Source: Guillardia theta CCMP2712
Lineage: Eukaryota; Cryptophyceae; Pyrenomonadales; Geminigeraceae
Direction: 5' to 3'
Length of the DNA: 64,000 nt
NCBI RefSeq assembly: GCF_000315625.1
Contig: NW_005434616.1
Location: 434,437-498,436, forward strand
Position 1 is the stretch's first letter, and each line of letters opens with the position of its first letter. Under the pieces are notes generated by a model. It did no database searches. It was not told the origin of the DNA and saw only the letters and a list, made by a program, of their open reading frames with translations. A program made the position numbers and the translations under genes. Positions 1 to 11,413 of the stretch are shown piece by piece.

Positions 1-1504
1 GGCAGGAGGGGCAGGATGCGGAAGGAGTGGAGGAGAGGCTGACCTGGGAGTTTGTTCTGAGACGCAAGGGAGGGTCTCCCTCGCTTGCGCTTTGGGACGA
101 TGGGGGAGCTGGAGCTGTCGCCGTCCCTCGCGTCGGTTGAAGGGGTCAGACGCCTGTAGAGCATGCAGATGCTGTCGGAGAAGTCTGTGGGCTTTCCTTC
201 GTCCTTGTCATGCACGAGGCTCAGGACGAGCTTGAGGGACTGACAGCCAGCAGTCACTTGACTTGACTTGACCCAACGGCTGCTGTACCTGAAGCATCAC
301 GCTTCCTCGCACTCGCTTCCCGTAGTGCCTAAGGTAAACCTCCCGGTTGAGTCTCGTCCAGAACAATCTCTCCTCCTGCTCTCCTGCTCCTTCTCGTCAC
401 GTCAACCACCACAAGTCTGCAAACACCTTTCTCCAGCAACTCGAACGTCTCTTCGGCCCCCTGTCTCACCCTCCCGGCCTCAACTTCCTCGTTCCAGAAT
501 CGTTGAACAGCCTGCCCGTCCTCGTCACATCCCTTACCGCCCCCGCCCCTCCTCCATCTCCTCCTCACCTTTCCTAACCCGGAGCAGTTCATCTGAGCAT
601 CCAACTGGCTCGCCCTCCACACCGGGTCATCCTCGGAGAGCCACTCGAGGGGCACGCGCTGGGTAGACGCTGAGGACAACAGACACAAAAGGAACTTTGG
701 CAACCTTGACCCCCAAGGGAGGCATGGAGGCCGATCGAGAGCTGCCATGTCCCGTCTTGTCCCCCTGCTGCAGCCTCACCCCTGCATCCACCTCAAGCTC
801 ACCTGCGGGGGGTCAGCGGCACAAGGACTGGCTCCTACTCCCCATACCCATCGGCAGGTGGGGGAACGACAGGCTGGCGGGCAGCTGCTGGGGGTGGTAG
901 GGAGGATTCATAGCTTGAGACTGATGCTGCATATAAAGTGAAATCAGGAGGAGAGAGGAAAGAAAGTCAGCGATAGGCCGCGAGAAGGGGAAGGGATGTT
1001 GTATCCAGAAACAGATCAGGGCACAATATAGGCAGTGGGAAGGGGGAGAGGGCAGGAGAGGGCGGGAGAGGGCAGTACCTGCAGGACAGCTCCTAGCGAT
1101 GAACTGAAGGCTCCTGGCAGTCATTGTCATGGCTCGGGTGCAATCTAGAGCAAGGACCTGAGAAGACGTGAGAAAGCCGTCCCTGCTCCTGTAGCCGGAG
1201 CTGGTCATCATTCCGTCCCATGGGTGGTGGAGTAGGATGGAAGGTTTGAACAGGAGGATGGGCACCTGTAGGAGGTATCAGGAAGTTTCTCTGCTGCACT
1301 GAAGGTCAGACCGGTACGGAACATATCCTGCGACAGCCACGTGGGCGAGGAGAAGCCGGTCATGGAGTTGAGGAGCCCCGACGACGACACGGTCTGCTGC
1401 TGCTGCTCGTAGAGGATATTGATGACGTTGTTGGGGTTGGCAGGCCGAGGCTCATTCCTGTTGCGATCTTGTTCGCCCTTGTCATCATTGGGGTATGGAA
1501 ACAT
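1..1504 (-). CDS. AT-hook nuclear protein, C-terminus cut by window edge
   Basis: This is a multi-exon gene whose 3' end lies outside the window. The first ATG in a good frame is at 1504 (MFPYPNDDKGEQ). Exon 1 joins across a 52-nt intron (1266-1317) to a Pro/His/Gln-rich exon. Further exons carry HPQQLPASL, then WLSEDDPVWRASQLDAQ, then VQRFWNEEVEAG, and finally PKRKRGRPSLASQNK near position 50. The core RGRP flanked by basic residues is an AT-hook motif, which binds the minor groove of AT-rich DNA, and it doubles as a nuclear localisation signal. The Q/P/H-rich N-terminal half resembles that of transcriptional regulators. Several middle junctions (about 900-1200 and 270-310) are uncertain. 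No family was recognised, so nuclear DNA binding is inferred from the AT-hook alone. Confidence 0.5.
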
Positions 1505-2303
1505 GTCCAAAAGGTCGAGTCGAGTCAAGCTCTCGAGTCTAGCCGTGGCTTCCTTTCAGCCCATGGGAACCTGAGCACTACCCCCACAGAATCATCAAGA
1601 TCAGCGCCATGCACATGCCATGCTCCCTTGGTCATCTCCTTGCGATCGACACAGACACATGTATGTGTACGGTCGTCGTTGCTCAAACCAGTATCGCAAC
1701 CCTTGCGGTCCAATCGCCTGACAGAGACTATCAGAAGGGTCATGAGGAACAACAAGCTGTGAATATGAAATTGCGCAAGCTTGGAGCTCGCGCAATCTAG
1801 AAGAGTTCAAACAACAAATGTAGATGATCACTCCTGATACGAGACAAGACGCCACGTGTGGCTGAGCGGCACGAGGCCGAAGAAGCTCTATGACAGCATG
1901 GCAAGAAGAATGTGGTGACAGCGGAGTGGTTACGGCATGCTGGAAAGAAATGGACAAGAAGGTTGTCGACAGGAGTATGAGACTGTCTTTCATCGGACAT
2001 AACGAGAAAACGAACAAACGAGGTGAGGACTCTTTGAGGACGCGTCGAGAGAAGCCAAACAGCCAGCACAAGGCCATGATTCCAGACTCGTACACAAGGC
2101 AGCAGAATGACAGGTTGAGGAGCAGCCAAAAAATGAGAGCGTTGAGGCGTAAGTGTTCAACAGTTTGCAAATGGGCTAGAGCGACAAGGAGGCAAAAGTA
2201 GGAGCCATAAAAAAGTAAGAGGCGGGGGCAGGCGGCACGAGGAATGGAGTAGATCGACCGGGAAAAAGCTGACGAGGCAGGTAACGAGACAGATAGAGAT
2301 GAC

Positions 2304-2373
2304 GGAGGCGGAGGCGGAGGCGGAGGCGGAGGCGGAGGCGGATGATGATGATGATGAGGAGGAGGAGGAGGAG
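2304..2373. repeat. GGCGGA hexamer and GAT/GAG microsatellite
   Basis: Six to seven GGCGGA units are followed by GAT and GAG triplets. The plus-strand frame reads as alternating Glu-Ala, then Asp and Glu; the minus strand reads as Ser/Ala or Pro/His. The open frames here come from the repeat composition and are not taken as a gene. Confidence 0.8.
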
Positions 2374-2499
2374 AATGGCGCGGCGAGAGAGCACAAGCGA
2401 AGGGAGCAGACGGCAGGGAGGCAAGCAAGAATCCAGACTCCCCGGATGCCATGGGACGAACCGAGGACAAGGTCCAAAAGGCTTGAAAAAAGGGGGTAC

Positions 2500-3638
2500 A
2501 TAAGGGGGAATGAGGGGGGTGGGGTGTATAGAATTTATGACTTAAGTTCGAAGAGTTCTAATTTTGCAACGAATCGCTGAGATTTTTTTTTCATAATCCG
2601 ATCACGGGAGTGAGTCCTTCCACGGAGGGTCGGAAGACCGGGGGGGTGGGGGTACTGATAGTCAAATCTGGGGGTAGAGCTGTAGATATAACGTGACGAA
2701 GGTGGAGAGCATGAACGTGGGCAGTGATACCACCCCTTTCAACGAGAACATATGAAAGGAAGGGGTAGTCAGATTTTCTGTTACACCCAAAAACAAACCT
2801 CATCGCAGCGAAGATTCGAGAAGTGCTGGAACAGAACAAAAAACAAATCTTTTAAATGTAAAATATTATAAAGGGCCATCTCAAGATGCCATGTGACTTG
2901 ATCACGTTACTATCCTGCGTCCCTGACCCTTTCAGGTGGTAAAGCTGAGGCGGGTCGAGTAAAGAAGTCCTTTCTGCTGCCCTGACATGTCGACATGCTA
3001 GCGAGCCAAGAGCTTATGGCCGATTTACTGCCCTCCGAGCTTCTTTTTCACGAGTCTGCCTCGGCGGCCGGGCCGGGGGCCGGCAAGGTCCACTGGAAGC
3101 GGCGGCGGCTGCCGGCCCGCCCGCCCGACGTCGCTCAGTTTCAGTGAACAAGCTTGATCAAGCCTGCTGAGTAACTTTCAGAGACACCGGTCACGGATGA
3201 CTTTGACACAGTGCCGCATTCGAGTCATAAACATTCCTCCAAACAGATTTTGAACTAAAAGGATTTCAGGCTGTTGGGCAGGAGCAGGTTGCAGTGGGGT
3301 GCAGGCAAGAAAGGATCCTCTTGAAAACTCCTTCCACTCGCCTGAAAGTCATCTTAGCACAGCCTATAGGACTGCCCAGCGAATGATGATGGGAGGGAGG
3401 ATGCACCATTGGAGTAAGCATGCAGATGATGTGTAGTACAGTGTGTAGTAGGTGGCACAGCAGGGAAGGAGATTGTGGCGCTCAGAGAGTTGGGAGAGGA
3501 ATGGAGAGCAGAGGGTGTGTGGGAGGAGATGGGTGGAAGGCTCCTTGGGAAACGGCAGGACCAATGGAGGGAGGGAAGGCAGAAGAAAGGAGAGCAAGAA
3601 GGTGGAGCAACGGAACATGGGGTGGAGAGGCTCAGGAC
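2500..3638. other. Spacer with GGGGTA island, AT tract and GC patch
   Basis: No gene is seen here. From 2500 to about 2780 the plus strand repeatedly reads GGGGGTAC, GGGGTA or GGGGTG. A short AT-rich tract follows at about 2830-2875. A patch dominated by CCGGGCC and CGGCGG lies at about 3055-3130. The rest (3130-3638) is downstream of CPSF73 and may hold its 3' untranslated region. The same three components recur in other spacers. Confidence 0.6.
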
Positions 3639-5985
3639 TTACTTCTGGACGTCGGCGCTCTCACAGCTGACCACCTGGTTGACAACATCGACAGTGACCT
3701 CCCAGCCATCGACTTCCATCCCCAGCATCGAGCTATCACTCAGTTTCGACTTCTGATCCACCACCTGCACAGCTCCGTAGCGCTCCTCCAGCATGGTCTT
3801 GACGATGGCGACCATCTCGTTCTCGCAATTCTCTTCCTTGATCATGGCCTTGTTGGTCGTTGGGTTGCTCAGAGTCTGTACGGGTTCGTCAGCAGCGTCG
3901 AGCACTCCCAACAAGAATGTCTGACCTGAAGGACGACGCTGAGGACAGAGTCGGCCACGAGGTCGTTGACGGGGTTGGACGCCCACTCGAGTTGGATCAT
4001 GTTGATGGCCGTCTGCGGTTCATAGATGAGGAGGAACGGGAGCAAGAAGTAAGAGGAGCACCTTCCGGACTGTCACAGCATCGAGGATTCTGATGGGGAA
4101 CTCTTTCTCCTTGAAGTGAAGGATTTTTTTCTTCTCCTTGCCTTCCTTCCCAGTGCCCCCGGCTGCCTCTTGGCCCTTCACTGAGCCATCCGCCGAGAAG
4201 TTGTCAACATGCATCATCTCCTTGTCCGTCTTGATCTGAAGGAAGGGAGAGTCAGGTCGAGCACACAGGGCACAGCAGCTCACCTCTACTATCGAGTCGA
4301 AGAGCTTCGACAGGTGGAACCGGAGCACGTCCCATGGCTGGTGGAAGGGGATGCTCTGCCTCTGGATCAGGTGGGAGACCTCTAACCCAGCGTGGGCTCC
4401 CATCTCGTCCACTCCGACTATGGTCAGCTGGAAATTCTTGTGAAGCACTACACCGTGCAGGCTTCCTCCTGTCTTGGGTCTCTCGACAGCCAAAGATCCC
4501 ACAACCTTGGCGACTTTGCTCTCGTGGAAGGTCAAGGTGACATTCTCGGTGTTCTGAGGAGACCAGACTCCTACACCCATGTGCTCATACTTGGACACCA
4601 GCTGCTTCTTCAAAGACGCCATCATGTTCGCCTCCCCGTGCACCAGGACGATGTGGGAGGGTCGGAGCTCGTCGATGAATTGAGAAGTCTGGATGAAATC
4701 CGCATGGGCTGAGAAGGAGATGTAGTGAACCCTGATCTTCAGGGGCACCTCCTTACCATCCTGCAGTGTGTGTGTAGCGGGTTGAGCGTCAAGCAGTTCC
4801 TTGGCCAGGGTGTTCTGTACACAATACCCTGTGATGACAACTGAGTTGTGACGGTATTCACACCATCTGCAGCTCAAGTGTCAACGGCATCTAGGCCAAG
4901 TACAAGGATCATTACCTGTCAAAGAGATCTCGGGATGGCCCGTTCTGAAGCATTCCAGGAGAGGCCATAACAACGCATGGACAGTTGTCTTGGAACTCCG
5001 CCATCGTCGTCATGTAGCGGATGTGACGAAACTCGAAGGGATTCTCGATATCGTTGAGATGACGGATGCGATTGTTCATCTGATTGATGTAAGTCTGATA
5101 AGAAGCAATACATCTTTTGGCCATCCCCGACAGGCATATGATGGGATATCTGTGCAGTTCTGGATTTTTCCTCCAATACTCGTCGAGGAGCAGCAGAAGT
5201 TCCTGCGCCCTTCCTATCGCAAAGACGGGAAGCAGGACTCTCCCTCCCAGCTGCAGCGTGCTGACAACCGCCTCAAGAAATCGTTTCTCTCTTGATCGCC
5301 GAGGTTCGTGGGTCTGAACACCATAGGTCGACTCCACCACAAGCACGTGCACCTGGACTGAAGGCATCTCAGCAGCCATCAAGTGCCTATCCTCCTGACG
5401 AGAGTAGTCTCCTGTGTAGAGCAGACGTACTCCTGCTATCTGGACAATGAACATGCAAGCGCCAAGCACATGCCCAGCATTGTAGCACCAGAACTTGACG
5501 CCCTCCACCTCCACCTCCTGATGGTAGTCAATGCAGATGATCTTGTTTACAGTCTCTTGAATATCTTTCTCTGTGTACAAACTTCCTCCATACTGCTCTG
5601 ATATTCCAGAAACTTTGATGAAGTCTGACCATACCAACTTGCAGATTGCAAGAGTGGGGTAGGTCATGTATACCTTGCCCTTGAATGTTGTTTTGGTCAG
5701 GAAATATGGCACGGATGCGGCATGGTCAACGTGAAAATGAGTGACAAGGAGAAGATCGATGGATTCAGCATCAACTTCGTCGAAGAATGGAAGTGATTCT
5801 TCTCCTCGATAGCCTGGATGCGCCCCGCAATCGAACATGATGGTTTTCCCCTTGAATTTCAGCAAGCAACACGACCTCCCAACTTCGTTCCCTGCACCAA
5901 GAGGGATGAATTCAAGCGTTTCATCGCCTTGGAAAGGAAAGCTTCTCTTCGCCGATCCTGGCCCCAACGTAATGTGCGGTTCCAT
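3639..5985 (-). CDS. CPSF3: CPSF73, pre-mRNA 3'-end cleavage endonuclease
   Basis: This is the zinc-dependent endonuclease that cuts pre-mRNA before polyadenylation, within the CPSF complex in the nucleus. Five exons (5985-4916, 4866-4284, 4235-4062, 4012-3926, 3875-3639) give 716 residues, against 684 in human. The N-terminal metallo-beta-lactamase fold carries the HxHxDH motif (THFHVDHAAS), a TGDYSRQEDRHL segment and the GHVLGACMF segment. The beta-CASP region follows with ASPGMLQNGPSRDLF, then FSAHADF. The C-terminal region is conserved (TNKAMIKEENCENEM). Introns are 48-50 nt. The start at 5985 is the first ATG; an upstream in-frame GTG is not needed. The stop codon overlaps a GTAAGT, so the last exon could splice further and lengthen the tail. 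Confidence 0.95.
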
Positions 5986-7933
5986 CTTCACCCTCTCCCT
6001 CCTCTCAACCCGCTTTTAGCTGACCTGCCGGTTCCTCACGTACCCTCCAGCAGTGTTTCAACCGACTTACTTCACAGCTCTGCTGCCCTCAGCATGCTTC
6101 ATCGTCATCATTCTCATACTTCTCCTCTCCTCTCCCCTCCCCTCTCTCGTCTCTACTCCGTCATCGTCAGACCTGAGCCGCGCATGTCAGCTCCTTGGAC
6201 TGCTGCGACCACCGGTACTCTTCACATGCGTAACTTGGGGTCATAGACATAGGGGGTGAAATCATCAGTGAGTGGGCGCCGGCCCTGGATTAAACCTCCG
6301 ATAGACCGGGCCGAGCAACCCGACTCGGCACCGTGCCACCAGCTATACAAACTTCAGCTTGCCTCTAAGAACGGGTCCTTTTCCCTGTAAGGACCCCCTT
6401 GTTAAGCCTTACGCCCCTTCTGGACAACACCGGGCCCTCTTTCCACCTTGTGCTACCCTCCGACCCCGCCGGGCCCGGTGACAAACTCCGCCACCCCTAC
6501 CCCCTTTAGATTCGGGTACCCCTACCCCGTCAATTACAACCATCGACTGTGACTGACCCCTTCTCTCACCTAGACAAAATAGAGCTGACCACCCGTTTCA
6601 AAGGGGTTTATATTGTTTCAGTACCGTACCCATGCCTCCCAAGTCCGCCATGTCGAGTAAAGTCCCGGGCTTCTCCTAGTACCCCTCCCCATGTGCTTCA
6701 ACCACCGGTAATCTCTGAATCTTGTGCACCCCCACCCCTGTGGCACGTACATTTCGAACCACACCCCTATGTGGACTATCACCCCACCCCTATGTGTAGT
6801 GTACCATACCCGTCACTTTCGACAAACTCTCACCCCACCTTCAACAACTACTACTACCTACTACAACAAAATCCATCACCCGCCTCATCGTTATCTGGGT
6901 GAAACCCCGAGAAGGAAATTGCACAAAGGGTACAAGTATTGGGTGATGTTTTCATAATTTCAAAAATACTTGTATTATATTTTGTATATGCTAAATTTGT
7001 AAGAACACATTTAGTGAATCTGGATAAATCTCGAAAATATTTGGTTTCCTACAACCCCCTCTGATATTGAATCCCCGGGCCCCAAGATCACCCTCAGATC
7101 ATCTATCACCCTGAAAATGTTGGTGGAATGGGTGGGTACTAAAGTTTCTTTCTTTGTTTTTTTTATTTCGGGGGCTGCAGGCGGGCGGATCGCTATTATG
7201 GCAGGAAGGTGTAACGCTACTGCCGCCATGGCAGCAGTAACAAGCACATTTGAAGCTTGTTCCTCCCTTCCTGCTTGTTATTCTATGCCTACCTCTGACT
7301 TGCTGCTCTTATCATGATTGCTCATGTCCGGCCCCGCAGCCATGCCGAAGTTACGCCTCTTGTTTGAAGGGCTGTTTGATACCTTGAGGGTCGTAGTGGT
7401 AGAATGCAAAAGACGATCTTTGAGACGCCGGGCTTTTATTGAGTTGATAGTGCGTAACAACATCAGCTCATCATGCTGTTGATAGATTGCTCCCCCCATT
7501 TTTGTGTATGGAGGGCTCAACACGCCTATCCAGGCAGCTTGTACTTATCAGTGTTGCATGAGGGCAGCTATTGTTTGTCATGTTGGTGATGCCCTGCATA
7601 CATGAGAGCATTTGATGGCAAAAACCTTATTGCATTATCTAACTTCAGTATATTGACTGCTTGATTTTTGCTAAAGTCATGCACGGGTGGTTAGTTTGGC
7701 TGACGACGGCCCATTGATTGAGGAATAAGGGTCAGTACGAAAGGTATATGATATTGCTCCGTTGGTAATCGATATGAGATCTACAGCAATGCAGGGAGTC
7801 AAGCCGGTTGGAATTAAACGATCTTATTTTAGCAAATAATTCAGAAACCAGATGCAATCTCCAAATCTATACAGGACCGCAATCATTTTTACAAAGAATT
7901 TCTGGAAATCAACATGCATGCTTTTATCTCTGA
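5986..7933. other. Divergent spacer between CPSF73 and RWP-RK gene
   Basis: Both flanking genes start outward from here. A GC-rich stretch with CCGGGCC words lies at about 6270-6480. A tract repeating TACCCC and ACCCCTA runs from about 6480 to 6900, followed by an AT-rich tract at about 6940-7015. A weak coding-like region on the minus strand (7011-7499) is listed separately. Nothing else was recognised; both promoters presumably lie here. Confidence 0.6.
7011..7499 (-). CDS. Possible small gene, unrecognised
   Basis: An open frame starts at ATG 7499 (MGGAIYQQHDELMLL) and runs to a stop at 7278. A second minus-strand frame continues from about 7247 to 7011 with mixed, protein-like composition (HLPAIIAIRPPAAPEIK). 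A GTAGGCATAG near 7290 could be a donor linking the two. No domain or family was recognised, and the surrounding DNA is spacer-like, so this may be chance. Confidence 0.2.
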
Positions 7934-10155
7934 ATGGCTACACCTGGAGTATCTGATATAGGTCGTGAAAGTTCAGATATAAGCAATATGTCGTGGAGAT
8001 CTGCTGATGAAAGCAGCCCCAACGGGAAGGATGGGAAACTAAAAACGGAGGCTGCAGGAAGCAAGGCTGAAACAGAAACTCATGAAACCCTGGCGATGAA
8101 GCTGCAAAATGCAAGCAATTCAGGAAAAGATAGTGATTTCAAGATATTCCCAAGGCGAAAAGGGGGACAACAAAAGAAAAACAACGACAGTGCACCAGTG
8201 GTTATCACCGCAGAGGTACATTTTATTTGAGCAACTGTGTTCCCATGACATGCTAGCAGTTGCTCGAGACTTGTTTCGAGATGCCACTTGTCGCAGCAGC
8301 GAACAAATTGGGAATTTGTGCGACGGCTCTGAAAAAAGGTGTCTTTCCTATATGAATTTGTGCATGATTTGATCCCTGTTACAGTTTGCCGCAAACTAGG
8401 CATCCACAAATGGTGAATGCTCAGAAAAGAGAGAACCCCTTTCCAGCGGTGACCTTTTGCGTCAGGCCTTATAAGGAAATGAAGCCAAGCCTTTCTCTTT
8501 GCCGAAATCAGGTCGAGTGGTACAAAGGTTGTGTTTCTGTTTCTTATTCTCTCAAAAGGGATTGGCTTGGGATTCCTCTGGAAAATTTGTAAACAATCCG
8601 ATTCCAGAAGCAGGTTCCAGTAACCTTTGCAAGGTGATTCATCAAAGTTTTGTTTGCAACGGAATTGATTTTTTGACTGTAGTCGGATCTTCAAGGAGCA
8701 AAGACCATGACCATAGGCAGTTTGACCAGTCCGGAAAATCGAAAGTTCGAGGGCAGCAGTTCGAAACTACTGTCTAATGGCGATTCGCGTAATGTCGCAT
8801 CGCACGACAATTTTGCAAGTGTGTCGTCGAAAGAATTTTTGGTGAGACCACTGTTTCTTTTGCCTTAATCATCCTTGTCTTGCTTTCTTTGGAATATCTA
8901 CTCATTCTTGTTTCGTGCTGTCTTCAATTATTGTAATGCCGTTGTTTTAGTCATCCAAAACCTCACGGAGCGATGGAGCCGATCTTCTTTCATCTTTGAG
9001 ACTACTTGTGTCGAACAATAGCGCTTCAGATTCACAATCTCAATCCACCTTGCAACCAATTGAGGTTTGAACGCTACTCTTTACTTGAATGGGTCATGAA
9101 TCCGATGCAGGGGCAAAACTCTCACACAAAACAAAGCCATATGCCTAGTTTATCAAGTGCAGCTGGGAGTTCTCCGTCAAAAAATGGTTCAAGAACTTTG
9201 AAGATTGAAGGTCGTGGATAATGCTTGTTTTACATCGTCTGCTACATCTAACTTTGATGTTTTGAAAGAAGGCGGAGATCAATCGAAGGATGAGAAAAGC
9301 TCACATGACGACTACACAGTTTTCCCCAGAAGACGCAATGGAAGAAATCCTCGAGTGGGAGAAAGGGCCCCGGTCGTCGTGACGGAGGAGAAATTAAAGC
9401 AGTGCTTCGATCTTCCTCTACACGTGGCTTCCAAAAAAATGGGGATATGCATTACTGCAATCAAGAAAGTTTGCAGGAAGCTTGGTATCCACAAATGGCC
9501 TTACAGGTGACTCATGCTCTCTTTTTTTCGTTAGCTGCTGTTGACAATGATTTGTTTGAAAGGGACCTAAAAGAGCGAAAAAATGCGGCAGGAAAATCAC
9601 TATCGGAAGGAGGTTTCTCAAACATGGGTGCATTGACAATATCTTCGGAAGGTCCAAGTGTTCCTTTGGAGACATTGAGTGAAGCAAGCGAGTACGCAAG
9701 GCTTCGAGGAGGAGCTGCCGGGGAAGAATCAGACTCAAAGGATTCCGATCCTCAAGAAGCTCAAAGTGACCAGGACAGCAAGTTGAATACGTTGTGCATC
9801 GCAGCCTTGGAACTGTCGCAATCGGATACCAAACAGGGAGGGCAGCGAAGGTAGCATGTGATGCGTTGCTTCCTGCTCGTATTGACGCGATGTATCAGAG
9901 TCGTGAAATCTGAAAGATCACAGGGAAAGAGCAACTTCAAGCAGACTGTCGCCAACACTCAACGCCACCGCGAAACCTCGGGCAAAGCCAGTGCAGGCGA
10001 TGATCGTGCGAATGAGGGAAGCAGCAGCAGCAGCAGGAATGTCGCTATTGCATCTTCAGACAGAAACTCTGAGAGGATTGGTAAGGGAGAAAAGATGAGT
10101 TGTGTTCTTGTCTGATTTTTCGGTTCGGACAGAGGTTTCAAAACTTCTTGGATGA
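7934..10155 (+). CDS. Protein with two RWP-RK domains
   Basis: RWP-RK proteins are plant and algal DNA-binding transcription factors linked to nitrogen response and gamete differentiation. Twelve exons can be joined in frame (7934-8215, 8257-8338, 8385-8412, 8466-8511, 8559-8633, 8683-8841, 8951-9064, 9111-9210, 9269-9506, 9563-9850, 9899-10080, 10133-10155) to give about 538 residues. The first domain (about residues 87-135) contains LVAAANKLGICATALKK and CRKLGIHKWPYK. The second (about 328-376) contains KKMGICITAIKKVCRKLGIHKWPYR. Each is preceded by a matching FPRR(K/R)...APVV(I/V)T segment, so a longer module was duplicated. The tail is Ser/Asp/Gln-rich. The internal linker exons depend on eye-read introns of 41-109 nt, and the last exon is the least sure. 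No PB1 or GAF domain was seen. Confidence 0.85.
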
Positions 10156-10421
10156 AGCGTTGAAGTCCACAGTTCGAAATAACACCTTGCTGGTACATCT
10201 ACACATGCATCTTTACATATTTATTTGTCCATATTCCCCCTTGTCGTGAAACACTAGAATTAATCGTGCAATGTAACAATTACCTCGCATACTGGATATC
10301 TCCGTTAAAATAAATGAATTACAAGAAAAAGAACACTTGGGTTAAAAAAATAAAAGAATTACAGCAAACAAAACAGATTGCTGTCAGCTGATACGTCTAG
10401 GTACAGGTATGCTGTAGTCTC

Positions 10422-10877
10422 CTACACCTCACTCAAAAACTTCAACCTTGTTTCCTTGGCCACAAATTTCATCCTCTGCCATAGCAGCCAACCACCGAAC
10501 AAGCAGCTGGCAATGAACATAACGAGCAACAAGATTGAGCTCGTCTTCTCCTCTTTCCACTCACGTTCTATCTCCATCCTCAACACTGGAATACTTACTA
10601 TGCTCCAACATATCCACAGCAAGGCTGCCAGCCCGAGCCCCAGCATCACAGCTTCTCCGCTCGCCCCGGCGATACGCGGCTTCAGCAAGCGGGTAGCATC
10701 CCAAGACGTCTTCACCGCAACATGGTAGACAGCTCCTCCTGCCGTTCTCCATGCTCTGCTCCACTTTCCGACTCGTCGCTCCACTTCCTCTCGTCTCAGT
10801 GGCCCCACCCTGGCGCCATTCTCCAGCCGCATCCAGTACCCATCTGCCATGTCACCCCCCTCAGACGCATTATGCAT
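10422..10877 (-). CDS. Small two-helix membrane protein, unknown
   Basis: A single-exon frame of 151 residues starts at ATG 10877. Its first half is soluble and rich in Arg and Trp. Two hydrophobic stretches follow, GLGLAALLWICWSIVSIPV and LLLVMFIASCLFGGWLLW, separated by a charged linker (RMEIEREWKEEK), and it ends in a short basic tail. The layout suggests a small helical-hairpin membrane protein. It faces the RWP-RK gene tail to tail, 266 bp away, and diverges from WDR12. I do not recognise the family. An alternative start is the internal Met at MADGYWMRL. Confidence 0.5.
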   Translation of the reverse strand: MHNASEGGDMADGYWMRLENGARVGPLRREEVERRVGKWSRAWRTAGGAVYHVAVKTSWDATRLLKPRIAGASGEAVMLGLGLAALLWICWSIVSIPVLRMEIEREWKEEKTSSILLLVMFIASCLFGGWLLWQRMKFVAKETRLKFLSEV

Positions 10878-11413
10878 GCCCGCCCCACCGGGGCCCGGCG
10901 GGCTTCGGAGTCAGTCGGACTGACTTCAGTAACCCTCGCGGCAGCAGGTTAGCCATATTTCGCACGTGCAGTGAGGGCACGTGAAGAAGACCCCTACCTA
11001 ACACCTCATCCACCGGTGAACTTGTTTGCTCTGATCTATGAAAAGGGGTGGGTACTTTGATTACCCTACCTAGTCTTTGATATACCCTGGACAGGGATTC
11101 TCTTCTTCACCAGCTCCCCTCCCTCCCCTCCCTCTGTCCTCGTTTCCTCCTCCCCCTCCCACCCTCTTCCTCCTGTATCTCCCACCCTCCCTCCCTCCCT
11201 ACTTTCCTTGCCTCCCTACCTACCCTCCTCTTCCTCCCTCCCTCCCTACCTCCGCTACTTCTCGCCCTTCCTCTCTCTCGATCATACTCTCCCTTCCTCT
11301 CTCGCTCTCCTCCTTCTCTTCCTTGTTCTCTACCTCCATCTGTCTATTATCCTCACCGCCAGTCTGATCTTCGAGGCGCCGTCGGGCCCTCCCCCTTCTT
11401 CCTCGTTGCTGGC
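10878..11413. promoter_or_regulatory. Divergent spacer with long pyrimidine tract before WDR12
   Basis: This 536-bp spacer lies between two divergent starts. A GGGGTGGGTAC/TACCCTACC cluster sits at about 11040-11090. From about 11100 to 11340 the plus strand is almost all C and T (CCTCCC, CTTCCT runs), ending about 70 bp before the WDR12 ATG. It is presumably promoter and leader; no TATA box was recognised. Confidence 0.45.

Noticed and set aside
1601-2501. Minus-strand frames with poly-Pro, poly-His and poly-Ser
   Set aside because: They are translations of the GGCGGA/GAT/GAG microsatellite and flanking spacer.
3420-3929. Plus-strand frame of 169 codons opposite the CPSF73 3' end
   Set aside because: It is antisense to conserved CPSF73 exons and has no features of its own.
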